From Chitinophagaceae bacterium UBA7600 (lineage in GTDB: Bacteria; Bacteroidota; Bacteroidia; Chitinophagales; Chitinophagaceae): a stretch of 64,000 bases of DNA. The stretch spans positions 20,226-84,225 of the forward strand of contig DLKC01000028.1 in NCBI GenBank assembly GCA_002478885.1, written 5' to 3'. The notes below the pieces were generated by a model, which saw only the letters and a program-made list of their open reading frames with translations, had not been told where the DNA came from and made no database searches. Numbering within the stretch: position 1 is the first letter of the stretch; each line of letters starts with the position of its first letter. Shown one piece after another: positions 17,124-25,674 of this stretch. A program made the translations under genes and the position numbers.

Positions 17124-18146
17124 ATGAAATACAAATTACTTGGAAGAAGCGGGCTTAAAGTATCTGAGCTTTGTTTGGGCACAATGGGTTTTGGAACCGA
17201 AGCGGGCTGGGGCGCAGATGTCGATACCAGCTTTTCAATAATGGAAGCATTTGGTAATGCCGGAGGCAACTTCCTGGACACCGCCAATATTTACAAGTTG
17301 GGTACCAGTGAAAAAATTATTGGTGAGTTTGTGGGCCAGGGCGACCGCGATTACTGGGTTATTGCAACCAAGTATTCTTTAAAGGACAATAATACTAACC
17401 CTAATGCAAGCGGTAACAACCGTAAGAATATGATGCGCAGCGTGGAGGAGAGCCTGAAGCGATTGAAGACGGATTTTATTGACCTTTTTTACCTGCATAT
17501 ATGGGATGACCTAACGCCGATTGATGAAGTAATGCGTGGACTTGAAGATTTGGTTAAGCAGGGCAAAATAAATTATATAGGCATCAGCGACACCCCGGCG
17601 TGGATTGTTGCCAAGGGAAATACAATGGCAGAATTATTGGGCTGGAGTCAGTTTGTTGCCTTGCAGGTTGAATACAGTCTGCTCCAACGGACACCCGAAA
17701 GAGATCTTATTCCTATGGCCAGGCACTATAACATGACCGTAACGCCATGGGCGCCTTTAGGGGGCGGTGCGCTTACGGGGAAATACCTACGTGGCGATTT
17801 TGGAAGACTGAAGGAGACCAGTAATCGTTTGAATGAACGAAGTGTCGCTATAACCAACGAAGTAATTGCAATCGCAGCAGAGCTGAACGTAAGCCCATCG
17901 CATGTTGCTTTAAAATGGACGATGCAAAAAGGCTTCTCCTGTATACCTATTGTAGGTGCGACCAAACTTATTCAATTGGAGGAGAATCTGAAGGCCACGG
18001 GCGTTTCGTTAACCGATGAGCATATCCGAAGGCTGGATGAGGTTAGCGCAATCGTGTTAGGCTTTCCGCACGATTTTTTTAATGAAGATGGCGTTAAGCA
18101 AAATAATTTCGGCGGGTTTTATGACAAGATAGAAAAGCGTTCTTAA
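17124..18146 (+). CDS. Aldo/keto reductase
   Basis: The 340-residue NADPH-dependent oxidoreductase has the AKR barrel motifs: LGRSGLKVSELCLGTM at the start, the catalytic Asp and Tyr in NFLDTANIY, the catalytic Lys in WVIATKYSL, and His in FYLHIWDDLTP. The C-terminal cofactor-binding segment is SCIPIVGATKLIQLEENL. It resembles the YajO/Tas-like AKR group that reduces aldehydes or sugar ketones. The substrate cannot be told from sequence. The gene stands between a repeat and a small hypothetical gene 65 nt downstream. Confidence 0.9.
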   Translation: MKYKLLGRSGLKVSELCLGTMGFGTEAGWGADVDTSFSIMEAFGNAGGNFLDTANIYKLGTSEKIIGEFVGQGDRDYWVIATKYSLKDNNTNPNASGNNRKNMMRSVEESLKRLKTDFIDLFYLHIWDDLTPIDEVMRGLEDLVKQGKINYIGISDTPAWIVAKGNTMAELLGWSQFVALQVEYSLLQRTPERDLIPMARHYNMTVTPWAPLGGGALTGKYLRGDFGRLKETSNRLNERSVAITNEVIAIAAELNVSPSHVALKWTMQKGFSCIPIVGATKLIQLEENLKATGVSLTDEHIRRLDEVSAIVLGFPHDFFNEDGVKQNNFGGFYDKIEKRS

Positions 18147-18211
18147 GTACTTTGTTCTTGTCGACAGTGTTGATATCTCCAATTTTTTGATCTTCCAGCC
18201 TCTGACCTCGT

Positions 18212-18502
18212 ATGAATATAGAGCGTTTTATCGCATCGCTGAGCGAAAGCCAGCCGCCCAAGTCGCTATCAATTTACCTGAGGGCACTCTGGTACGATGC
18301 AAAAGGAGAGTGGCATAAAGCCCATGAGGAAATCCAGGATGTTCCCGATAAAAAGGCCTCCTGGATACATGCGTACCTGCACAGAAAAGAGGGCGACACG
18401 TGGAATGCTAACTACTGGTATAATAAAGCCGGGCGAAATATGCCTGGGGAGGATTTGAAAAGTGAGTGGGAATATATAACAAAAGAAATGCTCCCAACAT
18501 AA
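18212..18502 (+). CDS. Conserved small hypothetical protein
   Basis: The 96-residue soluble protein contains LRALWYDAKGEWHKAHEEIQ and WIHAYLHRKEGDTWNANYWY, a pattern I recall from conserved short proteins of proteobacteria and Bacteroidota. It looks like one or two TPR-like helical hairpins. Function unknown. Its 3' end overlaps a hairpin (18487-18513) that probably terminates plsY from the opposite strand. Confidence 0.75.
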   Translation: MNIERFIASLSESQPPKSLSIYLRALWYDAKGEWHKAHEEIQDVPDKKASWIHAYLHRKEGDTWNANYWYNKAGRNMPGEDLKSEWEYITKEMLPT

Positions 18503-18513
18503 ACGGGAGCATT
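18487..18513 (-). terminator. Probable plsY terminator overlapping a convergent gene
   Basis: AATGCTCCC and GGGAGCATT form a 9-bp perfect stem. Only the minus strand continues into a T-rich stretch (TTTCTTTT), so it fits plsY, which ends at 18536. It lies within the last 16 nt of the opposing gene. Confidence 0.6.
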
Positions 18514-18535
18514 CAAATATTTCCGGGCATTATAA

Positions 18536-19198
18536 TTATTGATTGTTTTTTCTGCGTTGCCTTCTGCGATCCCTGTATTTTAAAATAGGTACTTTGCTTT
18601 CGGTTCCCTGTAAAATGCGATTAATATTCTTTTGGTGTGTTAGTATGACCAGCAGTGCCACCAGAACAGAAAACACACGGTATAGCGTAACATCATCGTT
18701 AAAGATGAACAGGATAAAAATAGCAAAAGAAACGCCGGACAGAATAGAACTTAGTGAAACAAATCTCGTGAGGTAAAGCACCAACAAAAAAACACCTACA
18801 CAACAAATGGCGACAACAGGTTGAATGGCCACGATCATTCCAAATAAAGTAGCCACACCTTTACCGCCTTTAAAGCCGGCCCAAATAGGGAAAATATGGC
18901 CTATAACAGAGGCAAGGCCCAAACCAATCATCAGGTTTGTTCTTGGCCATTCATTGTCCGGGACGAGGTAAAAAGGAATAAGAATATAAAGTGAAGTGGC
19001 AATCACGCCTTTTAACATATCTATGATCATCACAAAAGTTCCCCAGCGGGAGCCAAGTACGCGGTAAGTATTTGTAGCACCGGCATTGCCGCTACCATAA
19101 TTCCTGATATCGATTCCAAAAAATCTCCTACTTACCCATACCGCGGTCGGAATGGAGCCAATAAGATAAGCAATAACGATTAATAACAATTCTTTCAT
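18536..19198 (-). CDS. plsY: Glycerol-3-phosphate acyltransferase PlsY
   Basis: PlsY transfers an acyl group from acyl-phosphate to glycerol-3-phosphate, the first step of phospholipid synthesis, at the inner membrane. The 220-residue protein has several membrane helices and the three family motifs: GSIPTA with IRNYGSGNAGATNTYRVLG, then GHIFPIWAGFKGGKGVAT, and the distal segment before a basic C-terminal tail (YRDRRRQRRKNNQ). The ATG at 19198 is used; the TTG at 19222 would add eight residues. It lies 77 nt downstream of prmA on the same strand, with its own -7 box. Confidence 0.93.
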   Translation of the reverse strand: MKELLLIVIAYLIGSIPTAVWVSRRFFGIDIRNYGSGNAGATNTYRVLGSRWGTFVMIIDMLKGVIATSLYILIPFYLVPDNEWPRTNLMIGLGLASVIGHIFPIWAGFKGGKGVATLFGMIVAIQPVVAICCVGVFLLVLYLTRFVSLSSILSGVSFAIFILFIFNDDVTLYRVFSVLVALLVILTHQKNINRILQGTESKVPILKYRDRRRQRRKNNQ

Positions 19199-19219
19199 TG
19201 GTTGGTTAACGCTGAGGGG

Positions 19220-19227
19220 CAAATATA
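19220..19227 (-). promoter_or_regulatory. -7 box (TATATTTG on the minus strand) for plsY
   Basis: CAAATATA on the plus strand is a perfect inverted TAnnTTTG, 22 nt before the plsY ATG. No clear -33 TTG is visible. Confidence 0.4.
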
Positions 19228-19275
19228 GTAATCATTTTTTTTAATAATAATCTCTTAACAGCGGTTTTATTTTTT

Positions 19276-20094
19276 TTAAATGGCAAATGCTATACATATC
19301 CATTTATCTCTTGATAAAGTTTCAAGGTGGGTTAGTTCCAAATCTGTCGCTACTCTTAGCATATCCTGTTCATCCTGGTCAAGAAGCCCGCTAACTAACA
19401 GTAGTCCGTTTCTGTTTAGCATTGTAACAAGGCTTTTAGCATATTCCACAATTACGTGTTTGTTGATGTTAGCGAGAATAATATCAAAGCGTTTTTCTTT
19501 ATTGGGTTCATCGGCAAGTTCAATAGAAATATGATTGCAGTTATTGGTTTCTATATTTTCTTTTGCATTTTCTATACTCCATTCATCGTTATCTATGGCT
19601 AAAATTTTTGCCGCTCCTAGTTTTTCGGCCAGTATTGCGAGTATGCCGGTGCCGGTGCCAAAATCAAAAATAGTTTTGTTTTTAAAGTTTACCTCTTTCA
19701 TTCGTTGCATCATCATAAAGGTTGTTGCGTGATGACCCGTGCCAAAACTCATTTTGGGCGTTATAACGATTTCGTGTTGCACAGTTTCTATTGCAGCATG
19801 AAAATGCGCTCTAACAGCCGCAAAATCACCTACGATCACGGGGTCAAAATTTTTCTCCCAACTCTCATTCCAGTTGGTTTCAGCTATAATCGTTTTGGCA
19901 TATTCAAGCTTGAGCGATTCGAATATGGCTGCAACAACGGGTTCAACAAAAGCTGCTTCATTTATAAAGGCGCTAAGGCTGTCTGCTGTTTCTTCGAAGC
20001 CGCTGAAGCCGACCTCGCTTAATTGCGCGATAAGTATTTCTGCCTGTTCAGCATGTATATCGTTAACCTGTAGTTGCAGGTAATTATTGTTCAT
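19276..20094 (-). CDS. prmA: Ribosomal protein L11 methyltransferase
   Basis: PrmA methylates lysines and the N-terminus of ribosomal protein L11 using SAM. The 272-residue protein has the N-terminal substrate-binding domain (to about 90), then the methyltransferase domain with ITPKMSFGTGHHATT, the SAM-binding DFGTGTGILAI, acidic LAIDNDEWSI, and the NINKHV motif (the NI of the PrmA NI-L motif). Length and motif order are normal. The start at 20094 follows the usual short beta-strand N-terminus (NNNYLQLQV). plsY follows on the same strand. Confidence 0.93.
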   Translation of the reverse strand: MNNNYLQLQVNDIHAEQAEILIAQLSEVGFSGFEETADSLSAFINEAAFVEPVVAAIFESLKLEYAKTIIAETNWNESWEKNFDPVIVGDFAAVRAHFHAAIETVQHEIVITPKMSFGTGHHATTFMMMQRMKEVNFKNKTIFDFGTGTGILAILAEKLGAAKILAIDNDEWSIENAKENIETNNCNHISIELADEPNKEKRFDIILANINKHVIVEYAKSLVTMLNRNGLLLVSGLLDQDEQDMLRVATDLELTHLETLSRDKWICIAFAI

Positions 20095-20190
20095 TGGCTG
20101 CCTTTTGTGTTATTGCAAAGAAAGCGAGATTGCCGGCAACTCTCTTGTTATTGTTTATAGTCTTTTGTTTCCAGCCCATTGTATATGGCC

Positions 20191-20310
20191 TCTTTGCTTG
20201 CGACGCTCCCCTCAAGGTTCTGTTCTTTTTTCAGCAGATTAAAAGCTGTTCATCCCGTATACTGTTGCTGAAAAGTGCGATGCCGGATAAACCTGCACAT
20301 CGCGCAGGTA
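20191..20310. repeat. Dispersed intergenic repeat, degenerate copy (arm C left, arm B right)
   Basis: TTGCTTGCGACGCTCCC at 20194-20210 matches the arm C variant also seen inverted at 23251 and 30767. The right arm is cut short (AAAAGTGCGATGCCGG at 20271-20286). The 300-bp interval 20095-20394 otherwise holds only the pnp terminator. Confidence 0.5.
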
Positions 20311-20342
20311 AAGCCCTGCGATGTATCAAAAGCCGGAATCAT

Positions 20343-20374
20343 AATAAAAAAAGCCCGCATTGTTTGCAGGCTTT
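20343..20374 (-). terminator. Rho-independent terminator of pnp
   Basis: On the minus strand AAAGCCTGC pairs with GCGGGCTTT across a 7-nt loop and is followed by a run of T residues, 21 nt after the pnp stop. Confidence 0.85.
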
Positions 20375-20394
20375 GTATTGTATAAATTTCCATT

Positions 20395-22554
20395 TTAGTT
20401 TTGCCCGTTGCTTTCACCCGGCTGAGGTTTCATTCCCTCGGGTTTTGGCATAAGTACTTTGCGGCTCAGTTTAAATTTACCAGTTTTGTGATCGATGCCG
20501 ATGAGTTTTACCTTAACTACATCGCCTTCTTTCAAAACACCTTCGAGGCTTTCGAGGCGTTTCCAGGAAACTTCACTTATATGCAATAGGCCTTCTTTCT
20601 TAGGCAGGAACTCAACAAAAGCGCCATAAGGTTGAATGGTTTTAACCTTGGCTTCGTATGTTTCGCCAACAGATGGAACGGCAGTTATGCCTTTGATCCA
20701 GCTAACCGCTTTGTCGAGACCTTCTTTCGAAGGAGAGAAAATACTTACCTCGCCATAGTTGCCAACTTCTTCGATATTGATAGTTGTGCCGGTTTCTTTC
20801 TGTATTTCCTGTATTACTTTACCCTGAGGCCCGATAACCGCACCAATAAATTCTTTATCGATGAACAGTTTTTCCATGCGTGGCGCATGCGGTTTAACTT
20901 CAGGACGGGCATTATTAATGCACTCATACATTGAGTTAAGGATGTGAAGGCGACCCTTACGTGCCTGCTCCAATGCTTCCCGCATTACATCCATACTTAA
21001 GCCATCAACTTTTATATCCATTTGAACACCACAAATACCTTCTCTTGTTCCGGTTACTTTAAAATCCATATCGCCCAAGTGGTCTTCATCACCGAGAATA
21101 TCTGTAAGAATCGCGTATTTTCCATCATCGTTCCTGGTGATTAAACCCATGGCCACACCACTTACATGTTTTGGAATAGGCACACCTGCATCCATTAATG
21201 CCAGCGAACCGGCGCAAACAGTGGCCATAGAAGAAGAGCCGTTCGATTCAAGGATATCGCTTACTACGCGAACCGTGTAGGCATATTCGTTGCCCGGCAT
21301 CATTTGTTTTAAAGAACGCATAGCGAGGTTGCCATGGCCAACTTCGCGACGGCCTGGACCGCGCATCATTTTAACTTCACCAGTTGAGAACGGCGGGAAG
21401 TTATAATGCAGGATGAATTTGGAATAGTCGGACTTAGCTGCACTTTCAATCAACAATTCGTCGAGTGGTGTACCCAATGTAACGGTGGTTAATGACTGTG
21501 TTTCACCACGGGTGAAAAGTGCTGAGCCATGCGGAGTCGGCAGCGGATCAACTTCCATAGTTAGTGACCTGATCTCGTCGAGTTTGCGGCCATCGAGGCG
21601 AATGCGATCGTCGAGGATCATGCTGCGTACAAGTTCCCATTGAAGGTCTTCGAAATATTTCTTAGCCAGTTTTTTATCTGAATCTGTTGCTTCTTCACCA
21701 AGACTTGAAATAAGCAGGTCTTTTAATGCACCGAAGGCTTCGCTGCGCTCCCCTTTGGAAGAACCTTTCCTTGAAATCTCAAGAATCCTGTCTTTACAGA
21801 AATCAGCAACCTTTTGTTTAATTGTGTCGTTTTGCTCTGGCTTTGTATAGTCGCGCTTGCCCGTAACACCCTTTTTATCCCTGAGATCGTGCTGGGCCTT
21901 TATTTGCGTTCTAACAGCGTCATGAGCTAATTCGAGTGCCTTTACAAGATCTTCCTCGCTACACTCTTTTGCTTCACCTTCTACCATCATCAGGTTTCTT
22001 TCGGTGGCGGCTATAATAAATTCCATATCGGCTTTTGCCAGCATGCTGCGACCTGGATTAACGACGAACTCTCCGTTAACACGTGCAATCCTTACTTCAG
22101 AAATAATTTCTTTGATTGGAATATCGCTCACAGCCAGGGCAGCAGAGGCGGCGAGACAGGCCAATGCATCTGGCATGACCTCTTCGTCGCTTGAAATAAG
22201 GCTGATCAGCACCTGCACGTCGCAGAAATAATCTTCAGGAAATAGAGGCCTCAATGCTCTGTCGATAAGACGGCTTGTTAATATTTCATAGTCGTTAAGA
22301 CGTGCTTCCCTCTTGAAGAAAGAGCCCGGTATACGGCCAGCCGACGCAAATTTTTCCTGGTAGTCTACACTTAAAGGAAAAAAATCCTGACCTTCTCTCG
22401 GCTCTTTGTTTGCTACAACAGTAGCCATTAAAATGCATTTTCCCTGGCGTACAGTTACGGCACCGTCAGCCTGGCGGGCAAGTTTACCCGTTTCTATAAC
22501 TACTTCCGAGCCATCAGGCAAATTGAAGGAAGATTGAATAGGTTGAGACAACAT
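20395..22554 (-). CDS. pnp: Polyribonucleotide nucleotidyltransferase (PNPase)
   Basis: PNPase degrades RNA 3' to 5' by phosphorolysis and forms the trimeric core of RNA turnover. The 719-residue protein has two RNase PH domains. The second carries FSTGEVKMMRGPGRREVGHGN and ILGDEDHLGDMDFKVTGT with catalytic aspartates. A KH domain with GAVIGPQGKVIQEI follows at about 555-620, then an S1 domain with AFVEFLPKKEGLLHISEVS at about 625-690. Length is as expected. It follows rpsO on the same strand, the classical rpsO-pnp order, but a strong terminator separates them. Confidence 0.97.
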   Translation of the reverse strand: MLSQPIQSSFNLPDGSEVVIETGKLARQADGAVTVRQGKCILMATVVANKEPREGQDFFPLSVDYQEKFASAGRIPGSFFKREARLNDYEILTSRLIDRALRPLFPEDYFCDVQVLISLISSDEEVMPDALACLAASAALAVSDIPIKEIISEVRIARVNGEFVVNPGRSMLAKADMEFIIAATERNLMMVEGEAKECSEEDLVKALELAHDAVRTQIKAQHDLRDKKGVTGKRDYTKPEQNDTIKQKVADFCKDRILEISRKGSSKGERSEAFGALKDLLISSLGEEATDSDKKLAKKYFEDLQWELVRSMILDDRIRLDGRKLDEIRSLTMEVDPLPTPHGSALFTRGETQSLTTVTLGTPLDELLIESAAKSDYSKFILHYNFPPFSTGEVKMMRGPGRREVGHGNLAMRSLKQMMPGNEYAYTVRVVSDILESNGSSSMATVCAGSLALMDAGVPIPKHVSGVAMGLITRNDDGKYAILTDILGDEDHLGDMDFKVTGTREGICGVQMDIKVDGLSMDVMREALEQARKGRLHILNSMYECINNARPEVKPHAPRMEKLFIDKEFIGAVIGPQGKVIQEIQKETGTTINIEEVGNYGEVSIFSPSKEGLDKAVSWIKGITAVPSVGETYEAKVKTIQPYGAFVEFLPKKEGLLHISEVSWKRLESLEGVLKEGDVVKVKLIGIDHKTGKFKLSRKVLMPKPEGMKPQPGESNGQN

Positions 22555-22665
22555 AGTAAATTAGTCTGGTCTTTACGGTCAGGTTTAAAAACTGCAGGTG
22601 GGAATGGCAAGCAAATAAACTTTGACCCTGTGAATGAATAAAATTGTGAATATCAGAAATAGTAC

Positions 22666-22711
22666 AAAAAGGATATTCCCAACCTATCTATCAGTCGGGA
22701 ATATCCTTTTT
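22666..22711 (-). terminator. Strong terminator between rpsO and pnp
   Basis: A 15-bp perfect stem (AAAAAGGATATTCCC / GGGAATATCCTTTTT) with a 16-nt loop lies 14 nt after the rpsO stop. pnp expression therefore depends on read-through or on its own promoter. Confidence 0.9.
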
Positions 22712-22724
22712 AAATGCATTATAA

Positions 22725-22997
22725 TTATTTCCTTATTCCTAGTTTTTCGATCAGTGCGCGGTAACCCTGAAGGTTATGTTTTTGCATGTAGCCTAGCAAG
22801 CGTTTACGTTGGCCAACCAGTTGCATTAAACCGCGGTGTGTTGAATAATCTTTTTTGTTTTGCTGCAAATGTCCAGAAATACTGGATATGCGCTCGGTTA
22901 ATAAGGCAATTTGTGCCTCGATTGAGCCGGTTTTTTCAGCGGCGCCAGCATAATTTGTAAAAATTGCGGCTTTTTTCTCTGTTGTTAAGTAAGACAT
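22725..22997 (-). CDS. rpsO: 30S ribosomal protein S15
   Basis: S15 binds 16S rRNA early in small-subunit assembly. The 90-residue protein has the usual length and the diagnostic segments GSIEAQIALLTERI, HLQQNKKDYSTHRGL and RLLGYMQKHN. In other bacteria S15 also represses its own translation; no such fold was checked here. A -7 box lies about 50 nt upstream. Confidence 0.97.
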   Translation of the reverse strand: MSYLTTEKKAAIFTNYAGAAEKTGSIEAQIALLTERISSISGHLQQNKKDYSTHRGLMQLVGQRKRLLGYMQKHNLQGYRALIEKLGIRK

Positions 22998-23045
22998 CTC
23001 AGTTTTTTTTTAGTACATCCAATTATTTCATCAAAAATGTGGGCG

Positions 23046-23053
23046 CAAATGTA
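23046..23053 (-). promoter_or_regulatory. -7 box (TACATTTG on the minus strand) for rpsO
   Basis: CAAATGTA on the plus strand is a perfect inverted TAnnTTTG. Transcription would start near 23040, giving a leader of about 40 nt. The -33 element is not clear. Confidence 0.5.
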
Positions 23054-23190
23054 GCGCCTTTTTTGGGATTTGACTTAAAATCTGCTTTTATTTTTGCAAT
23101 TGTTTTGTGAAAATCTAGTATTCGCTTGCTTCTGAACGTAAAGCTAATCGAACTCCCTGAAATTATGTTTAGCCTTTGGTTTGCGAAACA

Positions 23191-23280
23191 GAATTGTGTC
23201 GTACACTAATACCTATTCGCTTTGGGGTTGTTGCCACAAGAACCACAGATGAACGGAGCGTCGCAAGCAAAGCTGATCAC
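23191..23280. repeat. Dispersed intergenic repeat, degenerate copy with arm C
   Basis: ATTGTGTCGTACAC at 23193-23206 is a decayed left arm. GAACGGAGCGTCGCAAGCAA at 23251-23270 is arm C, identical over 20 bp to the copy at 30767. The 300-bp gap 22998-23304 holds only this and the rpsO promoter. Confidence 0.6.
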
Positions 23281-23304
23281 CGATAAAAAAGTTGGTTCAA
23301 AAAA

Positions 23305-24396
23305 TTATTTTTTGTATTTCCTGATACCGAGAAATGGTTGCATGTAGGACGGCACCAATTGCCTTGGTTTTTCGTGTTTTACCATTTTGGGCCGTTGGTA
23401 TTCGGTATAGTAAATGCGCAAAAGAATGATGAAAAAAGAAATGAGTAAAGGGCCATATATAAGCCCCGGTATGCCAAAATAGTTTAACCCAAGTATTACG
23501 CCGAGCACCGTTACGATCGGGTGAACATCGGCCATGCGTTTGGCGAGCAGAAATCTGATGACATTATCCATAGTGCCCAAGATAAGCAGGCCCCACACTG
23601 CAACAAAAATTCCTTGCCATACATTATCGGTAATTAAAAGATAAAGGGCAATTGGCGCCCAAATAATGCCGGTGCCAACAACAGGTATAATGGAGGAAAA
23701 ACCACAAATAACACCCCAAAAACCGGCTTCATTAACGCCTGCAATTAAGAAACTCAAGTACCCGCAAACACCCTGCGCTACGGCGATCATCGGAATACCC
23801 ACCGCATTACTGAACGTTTGTGCCACCAACTCGTTTCCGAAGATTTTAATTTTTTCGCTTTTGAAAGGAAGATAAAAGCGTATGGCTGCCTCCATTCTCC
23901 CGGTATTCTTTATCATAAAAAACAAAAAGAAATACATCATTATGATGGTGGTGAATAAGGTTAGGCCCTGGCTCAATATGGAAGATAAAAATGTAGTGCC
24001 ATAAGACTTCAACGCCTCAATATTGCCATCGGTAACAACCTGCATTCCAAACTGCTCATTTATATAGTCGCTGACATGTTTAACATTTTCAATAATCAAA
24101 TGCGGGTTCGCAACTGCTGCGCTTATTTTTGAATAGAGTAGTGTTATGAACAGCGATATGGGCATTAATATCACAAAAAACGAAACAAATATTACCAGTA
24201 ATGCAATATTTCCTTTTTTCCAACCTCTTCTTTTTATAAGTTTATCAACGGCCGGTTTGCTTAGTACATAAAATATTATAGCAGACAAAAACGCAGTAAA
24301 AAATTGAATAAGACTAAATAATATAAAAATTCCCAAAGCCATTATAATGGCGAGAAAAAAGTATCGGTTAACTTTATACTCATTATTTTTTTCCAT
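23305..24396 (-). CDS. AI-2E family transporter (PerM/TqsA type)
   Basis: The 363-residue inner-membrane protein has about seven to eight hydrophobic helices and a large middle segment. Family motifs include FLSAIIFYVLSKPAVDKLI near the N-terminus, and GFSSIIPVVGTGIIWAPIAL and HPIVTVLGVILGLNYFGIPG near the end. Relatives export autoinducer-2 or act as Na+/H+ antiporters; the substrate here is unknown. A TACCTTTG box on the minus strand (24425-24432) may be its -7 element. It is divergent from the small-envelope-protein cluster. Confidence 0.9.
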   Translation of the reverse strand: MEKNNEYKVNRYFFLAIIMALGIFILFSLIQFFTAFLSAIIFYVLSKPAVDKLIKRRGWKKGNIALLVIFVSFFVILMPISLFITLLYSKISAAVANPHLIIENVKHVSDYINEQFGMQVVTDGNIEALKSYGTTFLSSILSQGLTLFTTIIMMYFFLFFMIKNTGRMEAAIRFYLPFKSEKIKIFGNELVAQTFSNAVGIPMIAVAQGVCGYLSFLIAGVNEAGFWGVICGFSSIIPVVGTGIIWAPIALYLLITDNVWQGIFVAVWGLLILGTMDNVIRFLLAKRMADVHPIVTVLGVILGLNYFGIPGLIYGPLLISFFIILLRIYYTEYQRPKMVKHEKPRQLVPSYMQPFLGIRKYKK

Positions 24397-24459
24397 GACA
24401 GGTTTTTATAGCGTAGTGTTTTTCCAAAGGTATTGTTTCATTCTTTAAATTAAAGTAAT

Positions 24460-24717
24460 ATGACAGATAACCAAAAATTTCTCGCAGGCATTATTATTGG
24501 CGCAGCTGCGGGCACAGCCATCGCATTGTTTTTGCAGTCAGAAAAAGGCAAAGAGATGATGAGCGACGTAAAGGGCGCTGCCAATGATGCAGGCGATGCA
24601 TTAAAGCAAAAGCTTGCCTCGTTCGATGAAGAAATAAGTTCCTTGTTAAAAAAGGGTAAAGAGTTTGTTGAAGACCTGGAGGCAAAGGCTGCCAATAATA
24701 CTGCTGTCAATGAGTAA
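24460..24717 (+). CDS. YtxH domain-containing protein
   Basis: The 85-residue protein has one N-terminal glycine/alanine-rich membrane segment (FLAGIIIGAAAGTAIALFL) followed by SEKGKEMMSDVKG and a long amphipathic helix, the pattern of YtxH proteins. These are general-stress-associated membrane proteins of unknown mechanism. It opens a cluster with two other small membrane-associated proteins (24849 and 25195). A repeat copy begins 2 nt after the stop. Confidence 0.85.
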   Translation: MTDNQKFLAGIIIGAAAGTAIALFLQSEKGKEMMSDVKGAANDAGDALKQKLASFDEEISSLLKKGKEFVEDLEAKAANNTAVNE

Positions 24718-24718
24718 T

Positions 24719-24810
24719 TATTTTTTATGGCCTGGGCTATAGTTTATAATGGCAGCTTCGTTGCGTCGCACGCTTCAACTTTGGCACCTGATGTAGCAAA
24801 TTGCGGGATA
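24719..24810 (+). repeat. Dispersed intergenic repeat, single arm B
   Basis: The outer end TTTTTTATGGCCTGGGC is at 24721-24737, and the core TTGCGTCGCACGCTTCAAC at 24761-24779. The stretch after the core (GGCACCTGATGTAGCAAA) weakly resembles that after the 12736 core. It separates two genes of one cluster. Confidence 0.65.
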
Positions 24811-24848
24811 TATGCTCCGTCGAATTTTGAATCGCTAAAATCTTCGCT

Positions 24849-25235
24849 ATGGATCAACAACAGAACTTTTTCACCGAATCGCGGAAGAAGATCGAAGAAT
24901 ATGTAAACGACCGCATATTGCTTTTAAAGTTGCAATCCGCGGAAAAGATTTCGAAGATCGCCGCGGTAATGTTTACTTTCCTTGTGCTTGCGCTACTTGC
25001 GTTCTTTATTTTGTTTTTTCTAAGCTTCATGGCAGGGCAGTATTTTGGCTCGCTTATGGGTAGCCTCTACGCGGGGTACGGAGTAGTAACACTGTTTTAT
25101 GTTTTACTTTTTGTGGTGATAATCGGCGTTAGGAAAAAGTATATTGAAAAAAAGATTATCGACCTTATGATCAGTATTTTCTTTGAAAAATCAAATGATG
25201 AAAATGAAACAGAAGCAGACGATACCGCGGAATAA
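24849..25235 (+). CDS. Holin-X-like membrane protein (phage holin family)
   Basis: The 128-residue protein has an N-terminal amphipathic helix (RKKIEEYVNDRILLLKLQ), two membrane helices (about residues 38-66 and 72-98) and an acidic C-terminus. This is the layout of the 'putative actinobacterial holin-X' group (PF07332), which despite the name is a common chromosomal envelope protein. No phage genes are near. The next gene overlaps its 3' end by about 40 nt, implying translational coupling. Confidence 0.75.
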   Translation: MDQQQNFFTESRKKIEEYVNDRILLLKLQSAEKISKIAAVMFTFLVLALLAFFILFFLSFMAGQYFGSLMGSLYAGYGVVTLFYVLLFVVIIGVRKKYIEKKIIDLMISIFFEKSNDENETEADDTAE

Positions 25236-25569
25236 AAGCCTTGCTCATATCAATAATCTCGAAGATTTGCAAGCGGAAATTAAAAGAGTAAAAGCCGGAC
25301 TTAAAAATAAGCAGCAAGACCTCGAATTGCGTTGGCAGCGGCTGCCATCTGAAGCTATTAAGGCTACGTTGGGAAATGCCGTGCCTTTCTTTCTTAACAA
25401 TGCGGTGGCTTCCAAAACATGGGGGCTGGTGCGAAATGCCGGATCCTTGCTGTTTTCCGCGACCGGAAAAGGTCAGGGCGACCTTAAAAGCACATTGCTT
25501 AATTCTGCAAAACAGGTGGGATTATTTGCAGCTATCAGGGGATTGTATAATTTGTGGCGCAGAAAGTAA
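25195..25569 (+). CDS. Small hypothetical protein, third gene of the YtxH/holin-X cluster
   Basis: The protein of about 124 residues begins inside the previous gene; ATGs at 25195, 25198 and 25204 are all possible. It has a coiled-coil-like segment (NLEDLQAEIKRVKAGLKNKQ), then an Ala/Gly-rich, weakly hydrophobic half and a basic end (LYNLWRRK). No family recognised. Association with a membrane by amphipathic helices is likely, and overlap with the holin-X-like gene points to a shared role. Confidence 0.65.
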   Translation: MMKMKQKQTIPRNKSLAHINNLEDLQAEIKRVKAGLKNKQQDLELRWQRLPSEAIKATLGNAVPFFLNNAVASKTWGLVRNAGSLLFSATGKGQGDLKSTLLNSAKQVGLFAAIRGLYNLWRRK

Positions 25570-25674
25570 ACGACATGACCAAAATGTAGGTGAGGCTGCG
25601 TTTTAAATATAACACGATAACGTTGGTATTTGGATGCAGACCAATGCAGCGGAATAGTAAATAACACGAACCGA

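Noticed and set aside
24849..25235. Prophage remnant suggested by the holin-like protein
   Set aside because: No integrase, terminase, capsid or endolysin genes lie nearby; holin-X-like proteins are common chromosomal envelope proteins.
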